Below, piece by piece: positions 8,673-16,773 of a DNA stretch of 53,763 bases (position 1 is its first letter; every line of letters starts with the position of its first letter). The notes under the pieces were generated by a model. That model saw only the letters and a program-made list of their open reading frames with translations. It was not told the DNA's origin and made no database searches. Location of the stretch: the NCBI RefSeq assembly GCF_018596335.1, contig NZ_JAHEPS010000013.1, positions 1 through 53,763 of the forward strand, given 5' to 3'. The position numbers and the translations under genes were made by a program. This DNA comes from Shewanella jiangmenensis (GTDB lineage Bacteria; Pseudomonadota; Gammaproteobacteria; Enterobacterales; Shewanellaceae).

Positions 8673-10112
8673 ATGAAGCAAATAACGTTCAGAAAAATAG
8701 ATGCTTTTTTGATTAAGTTCAGCCTCAATGGCAAGTTCTGGCTGGTGTGCTCCATGGTGGCCGCCATCACGTCCGCCGTTGCTATTGGTAACTACCGTTT
8801 GCAGCTTGCAACCCTTGAAGCGGCCAGTGCCGCGCGGGTGGAAGCAAGGGCGCAGGCCCTCGCTGAGGTCGCGAATAACGGCACCTTTGGCAGCGACTCA
8901 CTGGGTGAGTTTGCCGCGCGCCATGGTCTGTCGCCGACTGGCAGTGCGGGGCGAGAGGGCGACAGAGTCACAGCCGCTGCCAATATCGGCGGCACCAACT
9001 GGTATCTCAGTGCCAATGTGGCGGCAGATGAAGCCAGTACCCGCGCCGATGCAAGAATGATGTTGTGGTGGGCTGCTATCGGCTTGTTACCGCTTTTTCA
9101 GCTAAGTTACTGGATTTCCACCTCCCTTGGCGGCGGCCTGTGGGACATGTATATGGCCATCAAGCGGCTGGCTGATGGCGACCTTACCCAGCGGCTTAAT
9201 TTTTTCGGCACCGATGATTTCAGTCTGATTGCCCGCGAAATCGATCGCTGCGCCGATAATATGAGCGACATGGTCAGCGCTATTCGAAGCAACGCCGACA
9301 CCTTAAAAAAGGCCTCCGGCGTGTTTTCATCTCAGGCGCAAAGCAGTGATGATTTGGCCCGTAAGCAGCACCAGTTTCTGGATTCCGTATCAGTTGCCAT
9401 GTCGCAAATGACCTCGGCTATCGAAGAGGTGTCGGCCAACGCATCGTCCACGTCCAGTCAAACCCGGCAAAACGCCGGCGCAGTGCAGGACAGTCAGAAA
9501 CGAATAAGCGCCACCGTTGCCGGCATCGCGGATCTGTCCGCCAAAATTGGTGATGCCTCCGGCTCGGTGGAATCTCTGTCCCGAGAGGCTACGGAGATCA
9601 GCGCTGTCGTGACTGTGATTAACAGCATTTCGGAGCAAACTAACCTGCTTGCGCTCAATGCCGCCATTGAAGCGGCCCGCGCCGGTGAGCAGGGGCGTGG
9701 GTTTGCGGTGGTGGCCGATGAGGTTCGCACTCTTGCCGGACGAACCCAGCAGGCGACAGTGGAAATTCAGACCATGATCGAAAGCCTGCAAACCGGCACC
9801 CGGGCACTTTCCGGGATAACAGGTGAGATAGTCAGCCGCGCCGAGCAAGGGCAGAGCGCCGTCTCCCAGGTTGGGCAGGACGTGGCGCAGATGGCCAATT
9901 CCATCAATGAAGTTTTTGATATGGCAAGCCATATTGCGGCGTCGGCCGAAGAGCAAAGCGTTGCGTGTCGCGAAATTGCAGCGCAGCTCGGTGAAATTCG
10001 CAATCAGTCCGGCACCATCAGCGACAATGCCCACAATGCGCTGGAGTTGTCCGGCGAGCTTGCTCGGGCATCGGACGCACTTGGCAATATCCTTGGCCAG
10101 TACCGCACCTGA
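8673..10112 (+). CDS. Methyl-accepting chemotaxis protein
   Basis: 479-residue chemoreceptor. The ATG at 8673 is preferred over an upstream TTG (8634) because GGAG lies nine bases before it and the protein then starts MKQITFRK. Membrane segments are near residues 22-38 and 131-150, enclosing a short periplasmic region of about 90 residues. A HAMP domain (IKRLADGDLTQRL) and the signalling domain with the tip SEQTNLLALNAAIEAARAGE (about 319-338) follow. The tip DNA at about 9631-9735 is nearly identical to that of the receptor gene at 6273-8012, so the two are paralogues or have exchanged this segment. The ligand is unknown; the small sensor domain is not recognised. Confidence 0.93.
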   Translation: MKQITFRKIDAFLIKFSLNGKFWLVCSMVAAITSAVAIGNYRLQLATLEAASAARVEARAQALAEVANNGTFGSDSLGEFAARHGLSPTGSAGREGDRVTAAANIGGTNWYLSANVAADEASTRADARMMLWWAAIGLLPLFQLSYWISTSLGGGLWDMYMAIKRLADGDLTQRLNFFGTDDFSLIAREIDRCADNMSDMVSAIRSNADTLKKASGVFSSQAQSSDDLARKQHQFLDSVSVAMSQMTSAIEEVSANASSTSSQTRQNAGAVQDSQKRISATVAGIADLSAKIGDASGSVESLSREATEISAVVTVINSISEQTNLLALNAAIEAARAGEQGRGFAVVADEVRTLAGRTQQATVEIQTMIESLQTGTRALSGITGEIVSRAEQGQSAVSQVGQDVAQMANSINEVFDMASHIAASAEEQSVACREIAAQLGEIRNQSGTISDNAHNALELSGELARASDALGNILGQYRT

Positions 10113-10196
10113 CCTGACTTTTACTGTACCTGACTGCTAACCCATGTGGCTTCAGCATCACTGATGCATGGTTTATAAGCAGATGAATGCAAATAG

Positions 10197-10221
10197 AAAA
10201 GCGCCTTAAAGGCGCTTTTTT
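10197..10221. terminator. Bidirectional intrinsic terminator
   Basis: AAAAGCGCCTT (10197-10207) and AAGGCGCTTTT (10209-10219) pair perfectly, followed by further T residues on the plus strand and preceded by an A-run. It can end the chemoreceptor transcript (plus) and the xthA transcript (minus). Confidence 0.85.
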
Positions 10222-10338
10222 GCTGCAATCGAAGCGGTTTTCAATGTGCCGGCTTGTCTTTTAACATGGACTGCCAGTTCAGAAGGCCAGTCAGATAACA
10301 GTGCCTTTCAGATAACAAAAGCCTGTCAGGCAGACCGC

Positions 10339-11145
10339 TTAGGCAAACTCGCTCCATACCGGGGCGTGATCTGATGGCTTTTCCATGGCGCGGATGTCGT
10401 AATCGACCCCGGCAGCTTTGAGGCGCTCGGTCAGGGATTTGGTGGTCAGGATCACATCGATACGCAGGCCGCGGTTATCGTCAAAGCCTTTGCTGCGGTA
10501 ATCAAACCAGGAATAGGTGCCTTCTTTTTCAGGGTGCAGCACCCGGAAACTGTCATCAAAGCCCCAGCCTTTCAGGGTTTTAAGCCATTCGCGCTCTTCC
10601 GGCAGGAAACTGCATTTACCGGTTTTAAGCCAGCGTTTGGCGTTATCCGGCCCGATGCCGATATCGAGATCCTGCGGCGAAATATTGATGTCGCCCATGA
10701 CGATGATGTCGTCATCCTTGCTGTAGGACTCGGTCAGCAGACGCTGCAAATCGGCATAAAATTTACGCTTGGCGGGAAACTTGGTTTCATGGTCACGGCT
10801 CTCGCCCTGGGGAAAGTAGCCGTTCATCACGGTCAGCAATCTGCCGTTTGGCTGGCGGAACTTACCAATAATCATCCGCCGCTGGGCATCTTCATCATCC
10901 CAGGGGTAGCCTTTTTCAACCGCTTCCGGTGCCTGTTTACACAGCAGCGCCACGCCGTAGTGCGCCTTGCCGCCGTGGTAAAACACCTTGTAGCCCATGG
11001 CTTCAACATCGGCGAGCGGAAATGCCTCGTCATGCACCTTGGTTTCCTGCAGGCCGATGATATCCGGCTGCTGGGTGTCAATCAGCGCCTGCAGTTGGTG
11101 CAGGCGAGAGCGCAGGCCATTGATGTTAAACGATATGACCTTCAT
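10339..11145 (-). CDS. xthA: Exodeoxyribonuclease III
   Basis: 268-residue base-excision-repair enzyme: AP endonuclease and 3' to 5' exonuclease on double-stranded DNA. Motifs of the EEP nuclease fold are all present: FNINGLRSR near the N-terminus, LQETK with metal ligand E34, GDINISPQDLDIG (about 151-163), the LRIDVIL segment, and SDHAPV with the catalytic histidine near residue 260. The length equals E. coli XthA. Its start codon overlaps the stop of yciI by one base (TAATG), so the two are translationally coupled in a yciB-yciI-xthA operon. Confidence 0.97.
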   Translation of the reverse strand: MKVISFNINGLRSRLHQLQALIDTQQPDIIGLQETKVHDEAFPLADVEAMGYKVFYHGGKAHYGVALLCKQAPEAVEKGYPWDDEDAQRRMIIGKFRQPNGRLLTVMNGYFPQGESRDHETKFPAKRKFYADLQRLLTESYSKDDDIIVMGDINISPQDLDIGIGPDNAKRWLKTGKCSFLPEEREWLKTLKGWGFDDSFRVLHPEKEGTYSWFDYRSKGFDDNRGLRIDVILTTKSLTERLKAAGVDYDIRAMEKPSDHAPVWSEFA

Positions 11146-11444
11146 TAAGGCAGCACTCGCTTAAAGGGTTTTACGATGACTTTTTCATAGACGCCGGCCT
11201 TGATGTAGGGGTCTGCATCAGCCCAGGCTTTTGCCTGTTCCAGCGATTCGAACTCGGCGACCACCAGTGAGCCTGTAAAACCTGCTTCGCCCGGATTGTC
11301 GCTGTCGATGGCTGGATGTGGTCCGGCGAGCATCAAACGGCCTTCATCACTCAGGGCCTGCAAACGGGCCAGGTGATCCGGACGGGCGGCAAGGCGTTTT
11401 TCCAGGCTGTTCGGTACGTCCTGGGCGGAAATCATATACCACAT
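11145..11444 (-). CDS. yciI: YciI family protein
   Basis: 99-residue dimeric ferredoxin-like fold protein of the YciI/YCII family. The family's conserved histidine and aspartate are seen in LAGPHPAIDSD, and the C-terminal ADADPY segment is typical. Its biochemical role is not settled; enzyme-like activity has been suggested for relatives. It begins two bases after the yciB stop and overlaps xthA by one base, giving a tight operon. In E. coli yciI also lies in the trp region, which supports the assignment. Confidence 0.9.
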   Translation of the reverse strand: MWYMISAQDVPNSLEKRLAARPDHLARLQALSDEGRLMLAGPHPAIDSDNPGEAGFTGSLVVAEFESLEQAKAWADADPYIKAGVYEKVIVKPFKRVLP

Positions 11445-11446
11445 GG

Positions 11447-11989
11447 TCAGAGGTCCTTCTTTTGGTCTTCGGGAAGATGTTTATAAAGATAAAGCACGGT
11501 CAGCACTGTGTTTATCAGGGTGGCAGCGGTGAGGCCAAACACCTTGAAATTCACCCAGGTTTCCTGGGACAGGCTGAAGGCGATGTAAATATTGATAAGG
11601 CCGCAGGCGACAAAAAAGGCCACCCAGTACCAGGTCAGATGTGCCCAAATCCGGTCGTCAACCTGCATTTCTTTGCCAAGCATCGCCTTAAGGATGGGTT
11701 TGTTCAGCAGCTGTCCGGCAATCAGTGCTACCGCAAACAGGGCATACACTATGGTGACTTTCCATTTGATAAAGGCATCGTCATGGAAAAACAGGGTTGC
11801 GCCGCCAAACACCGCCACCAGACCAAAGGTGATCAGGTGCATTTTTTCGACCTTGCGGTAAAGGGCATAGGTCAGCGCGAGCTGGATCATGGTCGCGACA
11901 ATCAAAGCGCCGGTGGCGGCATAAATATCAACAAATTTGTAAACGGCGAAGAAGACCAGCAGGGGAAGAAAATCAAGCAGTTGTTTCAT
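11447..11989 (-). CDS. yciB: Inner membrane septation protein YciB (IspZ)
   Basis: 180-residue inner membrane protein with five predicted membrane segments, starting MKQLLDFLPLLVFF, the hallmark of the YciB/IspZ family. A late motif, HLTWYWVAFFVACGLINIYI, is also typical. In E. coli the protein interacts with cell elongation and division factors and affects envelope properties. It is the first gene of yciB-yciI-xthA. The 179 bp before its start separate it from a divergent hydrolase gene. Confidence 0.95.
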   Translation of the reverse strand: MKQLLDFLPLLVFFAVYKFVDIYAATGALIVATMIQLALTYALYRKVEKMHLITFGLVAVFGGATLFFHDDAFIKWKVTIVYALFAVALIAGQLLNKPILKAMLGKEMQVDDRIWAHLTWYWVAFFVACGLINIYIAFSLSQETWVNFKVFGLTAATLINTVLTVLYLYKHLPEDQKKDL

Positions 11990-12168
11990 GGCGTCATTAT
12001 CGTTGGTGAATTAAACCGGCGAGCAGGCTCGCGTAAACCTTGTAGGTTTGCGAGTGTAGCACGGGTGGCGGGCGCTGGGTATGGCGATTGGCCGCTGGTG
12101 ATGCATCGAACTTGGGCATATAATAGCCGCCCGCCCGCGAGGGGTTACAGGCTGTTCGGAAGGTTGTT

Positions 12169-13716
12169 TTGCTTAAGTGGTTGAAAGGTATAGCTCTCTT
12201 TAAGATCGCATTGCTGCTTATTCTGGCGTTGTCGATTTGGTCTACCCGCATTCCGGATATGCCTTACCATCAGGTCAGCGCTGAATTAAGCCAGTCTGAC
12301 TTCCATGTGATTGAATTCAATGATGACGGCGAGATGCATCTGCCGGGGCAATACGACGCGCTCAAGGCGCGCCTTGCACGCACTCCGGGCGCTGAGCTGC
12401 TTATCTTTATCCATGGCTGGCACCACAATGCCGCCCCCACCGATGACAATTTCGTTGCCTTCAAACGCTTTCATCAGCAAATGGCCAAGGATAAACCCGG
12501 TCTGGTCGGGCTCTATATCGGCTGGCGGGGCGATCAGTATGACCCTTTCTGGCTTGATGGCTCGGACGACCCGGACAGTCAGGTCGAAGCACTGGATTTT
12601 CCAACTATTCTCACCAGCAAGCTGGTGGCGCGGCGGGTGGGCGAAAATGGCGTCAGAAACCTGCTGGGTGCATTGGATGGACTGCATCAGCAGGGCATAC
12701 TCGGACGTTACGTCCTGGTAGGCCACAGCCTTGGCGGCATGATTGCACTGCACGGCCGAAAGCAGGCGGTGCTGGATAACCTGGCGAGCGGTCGCGGCGA
12801 AAGCCACCTCACCGTACTTTTGAATCCCGCCGCCTCGGCCAAAGAGTACCAGCCTCTCGATAAGTGGTTGAGCCCTGAAGGTTTTGGCCCATCAATTCTC
12901 GTTCTTCAATCGAAAACCGATTTTGCGGTGCGCGAGGCGTTCAATTGGATAAAGGATGGCGAGCGCGCGGTTGGCAACTCCTGGGCCATTACCCACGATG
13001 TGGACCCGTGCCCGGGGCGCGACTGCAGCAAAGCGGTGCGGATCCCGCAGTCTTTGCAGGAGCATGACGCCAAACCCGGCTGTATGCGGGTACTCGAAGG
13101 GGCTGGCTGGAAAATTCGCGCAAGGCTGCACGCCCGTAAAACGGTACAAAGCTGCGATGATGCCAACCGTCAGGCGGTGTGGGTCTTGGCGGTGGCAGAT
13201 GGGGTGATTGCAGGGCATAACGGAATTCTGACTGACGATCAGGCGCTGGCGCTGAGCGCCTGGATGAACGCAAAACCTGCTTCAGCAAGTCAGCCAGAAG
13301 GAAGTTATGCCGGTGCTGAGTCTGATGTTGTTGAGCCAATCGGTGTTGAAGCTGCTGCCGCTGAAGCTGAGGGGGCTGAGACTGAGACCGAGAGTGATGC
13401 AGAGCAAGCCAATGACGCTCAGCGCGGAAACGCTCAGACCGACACGCTGGCTGAGCTCCAGCCTGCGATTATGGTGGCTCCTGCCGTGCAGCAAGCTGAT
13501 GAAAAAGCGACAACAGCAGAAACAGCAGTAACCGAAGCCGAAAAGGTCCCGGAGCCGGAAGCTGTGCTGAAGGGTACAGACATGTTGCCGCTCACAGCGC
13601 CTGCAGCACCCGCAGCAAAAAACAACGCCTCAGCATCGTCTGAGGCGCATTCTGAAGCCGACGCTCAGACTAAAGCGCAAACCGCTGAGCCTGTGCCGCC
13701 CTCGAACTCACACTAA
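12169..13716 (+). CDS. Alpha/beta hydrolase with N-terminal anchor and Ala/Glu-rich tail
   Basis: 515 residues from a TTG start preceded by GAAGG at good spacing. An N-terminal hydrophobic helix (residues 5-23) looks like an uncleaved membrane anchor, placing the enzyme in the periplasm. The hydrolase core shows LIFIHGWHHNA (about 81-91) and the nucleophile elbow GHSLGG (about 185-190). It resembles DUF900-like or lipase-class hydrolases; substrate is unknown. From about residue 370 to the end it is low complexity and acidic (Ala, Glu, Thr, Ser, Pro), probably disordered. Cysteine pairs in the core (DPCPGRDC) fit an exported location. It is divergent from yciB. Confidence 0.75.
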   Translation: MLKWLKGIALFKIALLLILALSIWSTRIPDMPYHQVSAELSQSDFHVIEFNDDGEMHLPGQYDALKARLARTPGAELLIFIHGWHHNAAPTDDNFVAFKRFHQQMAKDKPGLVGLYIGWRGDQYDPFWLDGSDDPDSQVEALDFPTILTSKLVARRVGENGVRNLLGALDGLHQQGILGRYVLVGHSLGGMIALHGRKQAVLDNLASGRGESHLTVLLNPAASAKEYQPLDKWLSPEGFGPSILVLQSKTDFAVREAFNWIKDGERAVGNSWAITHDVDPCPGRDCSKAVRIPQSLQEHDAKPGCMRVLEGAGWKIRARLHARKTVQSCDDANRQAVWVLAVADGVIAGHNGILTDDQALALSAWMNAKPASASQPEGSYAGAESDVVEPIGVEAAAAEAEGAETETESDAEQANDAQRGNAQTDTLAELQPAIMVAPAVQQADEKATTAETAVTEAEKVPEPEAVLKGTDMLPLTAPAAPAAKNNASASSEAHSEADAQTKAQTAEPVPPSNSH

Positions 13717-13783
13717 ACGCCTTCATTAAAAGTTTGGCCTCTTATTAAAAGCTTGGCTTTCTATTTGGCATTTCGTTTACGAC

Positions 13784-14323
13784 TTAGCTTTTCGGCAACC
13801 ACTCCAGCGCCTTCACCGGCTGTGCGGTAACCCCGAAGCTTTTGATGGCGCACAGGGTGGCGTTTTCGTGGGCTATGATGTCTTTTGCCGCAAGATGGCT
13901 TTTGTCAGCAGTGGTGTGAGCATCGTCAATCAGCTCAACAGGATAGCCAAGGGCAAGCGCGCGGCGCACCGTGGTATCGACACAAAACTCACTGGCGTAA
14001 CCGCAAATCGCCAGGCTCTCTACATCGAGCTCATCCAACAGTGCCTTAAGTCCAGTCCCTAAAAAGCTGTCAGGGGTGGTTTTGGCCACCACGTAATCGT
14101 TTTCATCCTGCACCAGGCGGCTTACCAGCTCCCAGCCTTTGGTATCGCGCGCTATCGGCGTACCTGGCTGTTCATGCTGAATAAAGATTACCGGACAGGC
14201 ATTTTCGCGGGCGCTGTGGCTCAGTGCGTTGATGCGCTGAATAATGCCATCGGCGTCAAAGGGGGGCTTATCACCTTCAAAAAGCAGGGTTTGTACATCA
14301 ATTACCAGCAATGCCTTGGCCAT
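13784..14323 (-). CDS. Isochorismatase-family cysteine hydrolase
   Basis: 179-residue cytoplasmic hydrolase of the isochorismatase/nicotinamidase superfamily. The catalytic triad is visible: aspartate in LLVIDVQ (D9), lysine in VVAKTTPDSF, and the cysteine in YASEFCVDTT, preceded by the usual cis-peptide region. Members hydrolyse amides or vinyl ethers; the actual substrate cannot be told, and the metal-binding histidines of true nicotinamidase are not obvious. It stands alone downstream of the trp operon on the same strand, separated from trpA by a terminator. Confidence 0.85.
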   Translation of the reverse strand: MAKALLVIDVQTLLFEGDKPPFDADGIIQRINALSHSARENACPVIFIQHEQPGTPIARDTKGWELVSRLVQDENDYVVAKTTPDSFLGTGLKALLDELDVESLAICGYASEFCVDTTVRRALALGYPVELIDDAHTTADKSHLAAKDIIAHENATLCAIKSFGVTAQPVKALEWLPKS

Positions 14324-14460
14324 AGGCCACTCCTTAGCTGCTGTTTCGGCACTGCCTTTTGAGTCGCCGCGCCGAATGTCTCTGGTAGGGTTAAGTTTTA
14401 TTGAAGGACTGGCTCCGAGTCAACCCGCTGGCATCATACACTGTGGTTTTCCGCCCTTTG

Positions 14461-14579
14461 TCTAAGGCAAAGCGAAGTCTCAGGCAAAGCGAAACGCAAA
14501 ATGCTGAAGCAAATGAAATGCAGAGGCAAAGGAACCGCCGAAACAAAAGAACCGCTGAAGCAAAGGAAACTAAGAAGCT
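14461..14579. repeat. 17-bp degenerate tandem repeat, about 7 copies
   Basis: Units of 17 bp starting at 14461, 14478, 14495, 14512, 14529, 14546 and 14563, with a loose consensus around AAGGCAAAGCGAAGC. Neighbouring copies match at about 10-14 of 17 positions. It fills most of the 365-base gap between the isochorismatase-like gene and trpA. The ORFs that cross it on both strands are products of the repeat and are not called as genes. Confidence 0.7.
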
Positions 14580-14593
14580 AACGACAGGGCAAA

Positions 14594-14622
14594 TAAAAAA
14601 GCGGGCCAAGCCCGCTTTTATC
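14594..14622 (-). terminator. trp operon terminator
   Basis: GCGGGC-CAA-GCCCGC hairpin flanked by A residues on the left and TTTT on the right, so it works on both strands. On the minus strand it lies about 70 bases after the trpA stop and carries a T-run. Confidence 0.8.
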
Positions 14623-14688
14623 GGTAATTGGCGCTGTTGGATAAACGCAGCGCCAGCATGTGAATTACTCGGTTTTTAATCTGAACGC

Positions 14689-15489
14689 TTAGGTTGCGGC
14701 CTTCATCGCGGCGGCGAAGGCTTTAAGCTCGGCGCAAAGCGCGGGAATATCATCCTTCATGGCTTCGATGCGCTTAACCACGGCTGAGCCGGAGATGGCA
14801 CCTGCGGCGCCTGCGGCAATGGCTTCACGTACCTGCGATGGCTCGGCAATACCAAAACCCAGCAGCGGCGGCGGCGCGTTGAATTCCTTTAGCGCACTCA
14901 GGATTGAGTCCAGCGGCAGGCCCGCGCGGTTATCGGCTCCGGTCACGCCAGCGCGGGACAAAAGATAGGTATAACCTTCACCCATGCTTGCCACTTGCTT
15001 CAGGCTGTCGCGGTCTGCGTTGGGCGGCGCGATAAAAATCGGCGCGATCTCCTCAGCCTTGGCAGCGGCCACAAAGGGCGCTGACTCTTCAACAGGTACA
15101 TCGGCAATCAACACTGAGTCGACACCAGCCGACTTGGCGCGCCGGTAAAAGGCTTCGATACCATTGGCATACACCAGATTGGCATACAGCAAAAGGCCAA
15201 TTGGCAGCTCCGGATAGCGGGCGCGGATATGGGTAATCATCCGAAAGCAATCATCCGGGGTGGTGCCGGCTTCCAATGCGCGGATATTGGCACCCTGAAT
15301 CACCGGACCGTCGGCGAGGGGATCTGAGAAGGGGAAACCCAGCTCCAGACAATCGGCGCCGCCCTCGACCAGGGCATCGATAATGGCAAGGCTTGCTTCA
15401 ATGCCGGGGTCGCCCAGGGTCACGAAGGGCACAAAGGCGCCGCGCTTTTCGGCAGTGAGGCGTGCAAAGGCGTTTGAATATCGGTTCAT
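14689..15489 (-). CDS. trpA: Tryptophan synthase alpha chain
   Basis: 266-residue alpha subunit that splits indole-3-glycerol phosphate into indole and glyceraldehyde-3-phosphate. The catalytic residues E49 (LELGFPFSDP) and D60 (LADGP) are at the classical positions. The phosphate-binding GFGIAEPSQV and GAISGSAVV segments close the barrel. It is the last gene of trpEGDCFBA, 11 bases after trpB, and a terminator follows. Indole is channelled to TrpB in the alpha2beta2 complex. Confidence 0.98.
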   Translation of the reverse strand: MNRYSNAFARLTAEKRGAFVPFVTLGDPGIEASLAIIDALVEGGADCLELGFPFSDPLADGPVIQGANIRALEAGTTPDDCFRMITHIRARYPELPIGLLLYANLVYANGIEAFYRRAKSAGVDSVLIADVPVEESAPFVAAAKAEEIAPIFIAPPNADRDSLKQVASMGEGYTYLLSRAGVTGADNRAGLPLDSILSALKEFNAPPPLLGFGIAEPSQVREAIAAGAAGAISGSAVVKRIEAMKDDIPALCAELKAFAAAMKAAT

Positions 15490-15500
15490 GGCAGTACTCC

Positions 15501-16694
15501 TTATGCGATGGCCTTGCCGTTTAAAATGTCGGAAACGGTGAAGATGTCTTTATCGCCGCGGCCTGAAAGATTCACCACGATGATTTGCTCATCGGTGGCC
15601 TCTTTGGCGAGCCGCAGGGCGTAGGCCAGCGCATGGGCAGATTCCAGCGCCGGAATAATACCTTCACTGCGGGCAAGCAGCTGGAAGGCATCCAGCGCCT
15701 CATCGTCGGTGGCCGACTCATAAGTGGCGCGGCCAATCGCATTGAGGTACGCATGCTGCGGGCCAACCGATGGGAAATCCAGACCCGCAGAAATCGAGTA
15801 AGACTCTTCAATCTGGCCGTGTTTGTCCTGCATTAAAGGTGCCTTCATACCGAAGAAGATACCGGTCTTGCCGTGCTTGAGCGGCGCGCCGTGCATATGG
15901 GTATCAATGCCTTTACCGGCAGGCTCTACCCCAATCAGCTTCACCGATGGCTCGTCGATAAAGTCGGCAAACATGCCAATGGCATTGGAGCCGCCGCCGA
16001 CACAGGCAATCACCGCATCCGGCAGACGGCCTTCTTTTTCGAGCATCTGCGCCTTGGTCTCGGCGCCAATCATGCGCTGGAACTCACGCACAATCGTTGG
16101 GAAGGGGTGCGGCCCTGCTGCTGTACCAAGCAGATAGTGCGCTTTTTCGTAGCTGCCGGACCAGTCTCGCATGGCTTCGTTACAGGCATCCTTGAGGGTG
16201 GCAGAGCCTGAGGTAACCGGAATGACTTCGGCGCCCATCAAACGCATACGGAATACGTTGGGGCTTTGGCGGGCTACGTCTTTGGCACCCATGTAGACTT
16301 TGCACTTAAGCCCGAGGAGGGCACAGGCGAGTGCGGTGGCCACGCCGTGCTGACCGGCGCCGGTCTCGGCGATGATTTCTTTCTTGCCCATGCGTTTGGC
16401 CAGCAGAGCCTGACCCAGCACCTGGTTGGTTTTGTGGGCGCCGCCGTGGAGCAAATCTTCACGCTTTAAGTAAATCTTTACCTTAGGATTGGGCGAGAGG
16501 TTACGGGTTAAGGTCAATGCCGTTGGGCGACCCGCATAGTTTTTCAAAAGGTCATGGTATTCTTTTAAAAACTCAGGGTCTTGCTGGGCCTCAACAAAGG
16601 CGGTTTCCAGCTGTTTAAGTGCCGGGATCAGGATTTGTGGCACATACATGCCGCCGTATTCGCCGAAGTAGGGGTCGAGTTTAAGCTCGCTCAT
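15501..16694 (-). CDS. trpB: Tryptophan synthase beta chain
   Basis: 397-residue PLP enzyme that condenses indole with serine. The PLP lysine is K88 in GGAHKTN; the phosphate-binding loop CVGGGSNAIGMF and the GRGDKD segment are intact. The ATG at 16694 (MSELKLDPYFGEYGG) is chosen: GGAG lies eight bases upstream and the length fits the family, while the longer frame to 16796 would overlap the trpCF end. A 79-base gap separates it from trpCF and contains a perfect 8-bp hairpin. Confidence 0.98.
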   Translation of the reverse strand: MSELKLDPYFGEYGGMYVPQILIPALKQLETAFVEAQQDPEFLKEYHDLLKNYAGRPTALTLTRNLSPNPKVKIYLKREDLLHGGAHKTNQVLGQALLAKRMGKKEIIAETGAGQHGVATALACALLGLKCKVYMGAKDVARQSPNVFRMRLMGAEVIPVTSGSATLKDACNEAMRDWSGSYEKAHYLLGTAAGPHPFPTIVREFQRMIGAETKAQMLEKEGRLPDAVIACVGGGSNAIGMFADFIDEPSVKLIGVEPAGKGIDTHMHGAPLKHGKTGIFFGMKAPLMQDKHGQIEESYSISAGLDFPSVGPQHAYLNAIGRATYESATDDEALDAFQLLARSEGIIPALESAHALAYALRLAKEATDEQIIVVNLSGRGDKDIFTVSDILNGKAIA

Positions 16695-16733
16695 CTTGTT
16701 CTCCAAAGTGTCAATCTTAACAATTCTGTTCTG

Positions 16734-16751
16734 GCCCCGACGTGTCGGGGC
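16734..16751. repeat. Hairpin between trpCF and trpB
   Basis: GCCCCGAC (16734-16741) and GTCGGGGC (16744-16751) form a perfect 8-bp inverted repeat in the only sizeable gap of the trp operon. No T-run follows, so it is not a standard terminator; mRNA stability or processing is possible. Confidence 0.6.
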
Positions 16752-16773
16752 GGCAATGGGGCTGACTGGGCGG

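Noticed and set aside
14401..14679. 92-codon plus-strand ORF and 72-codon minus-strand ORF after trpA
   Set aside because: Both cross the 17-bp repeat array and the trp terminator; the open frames follow from base composition.
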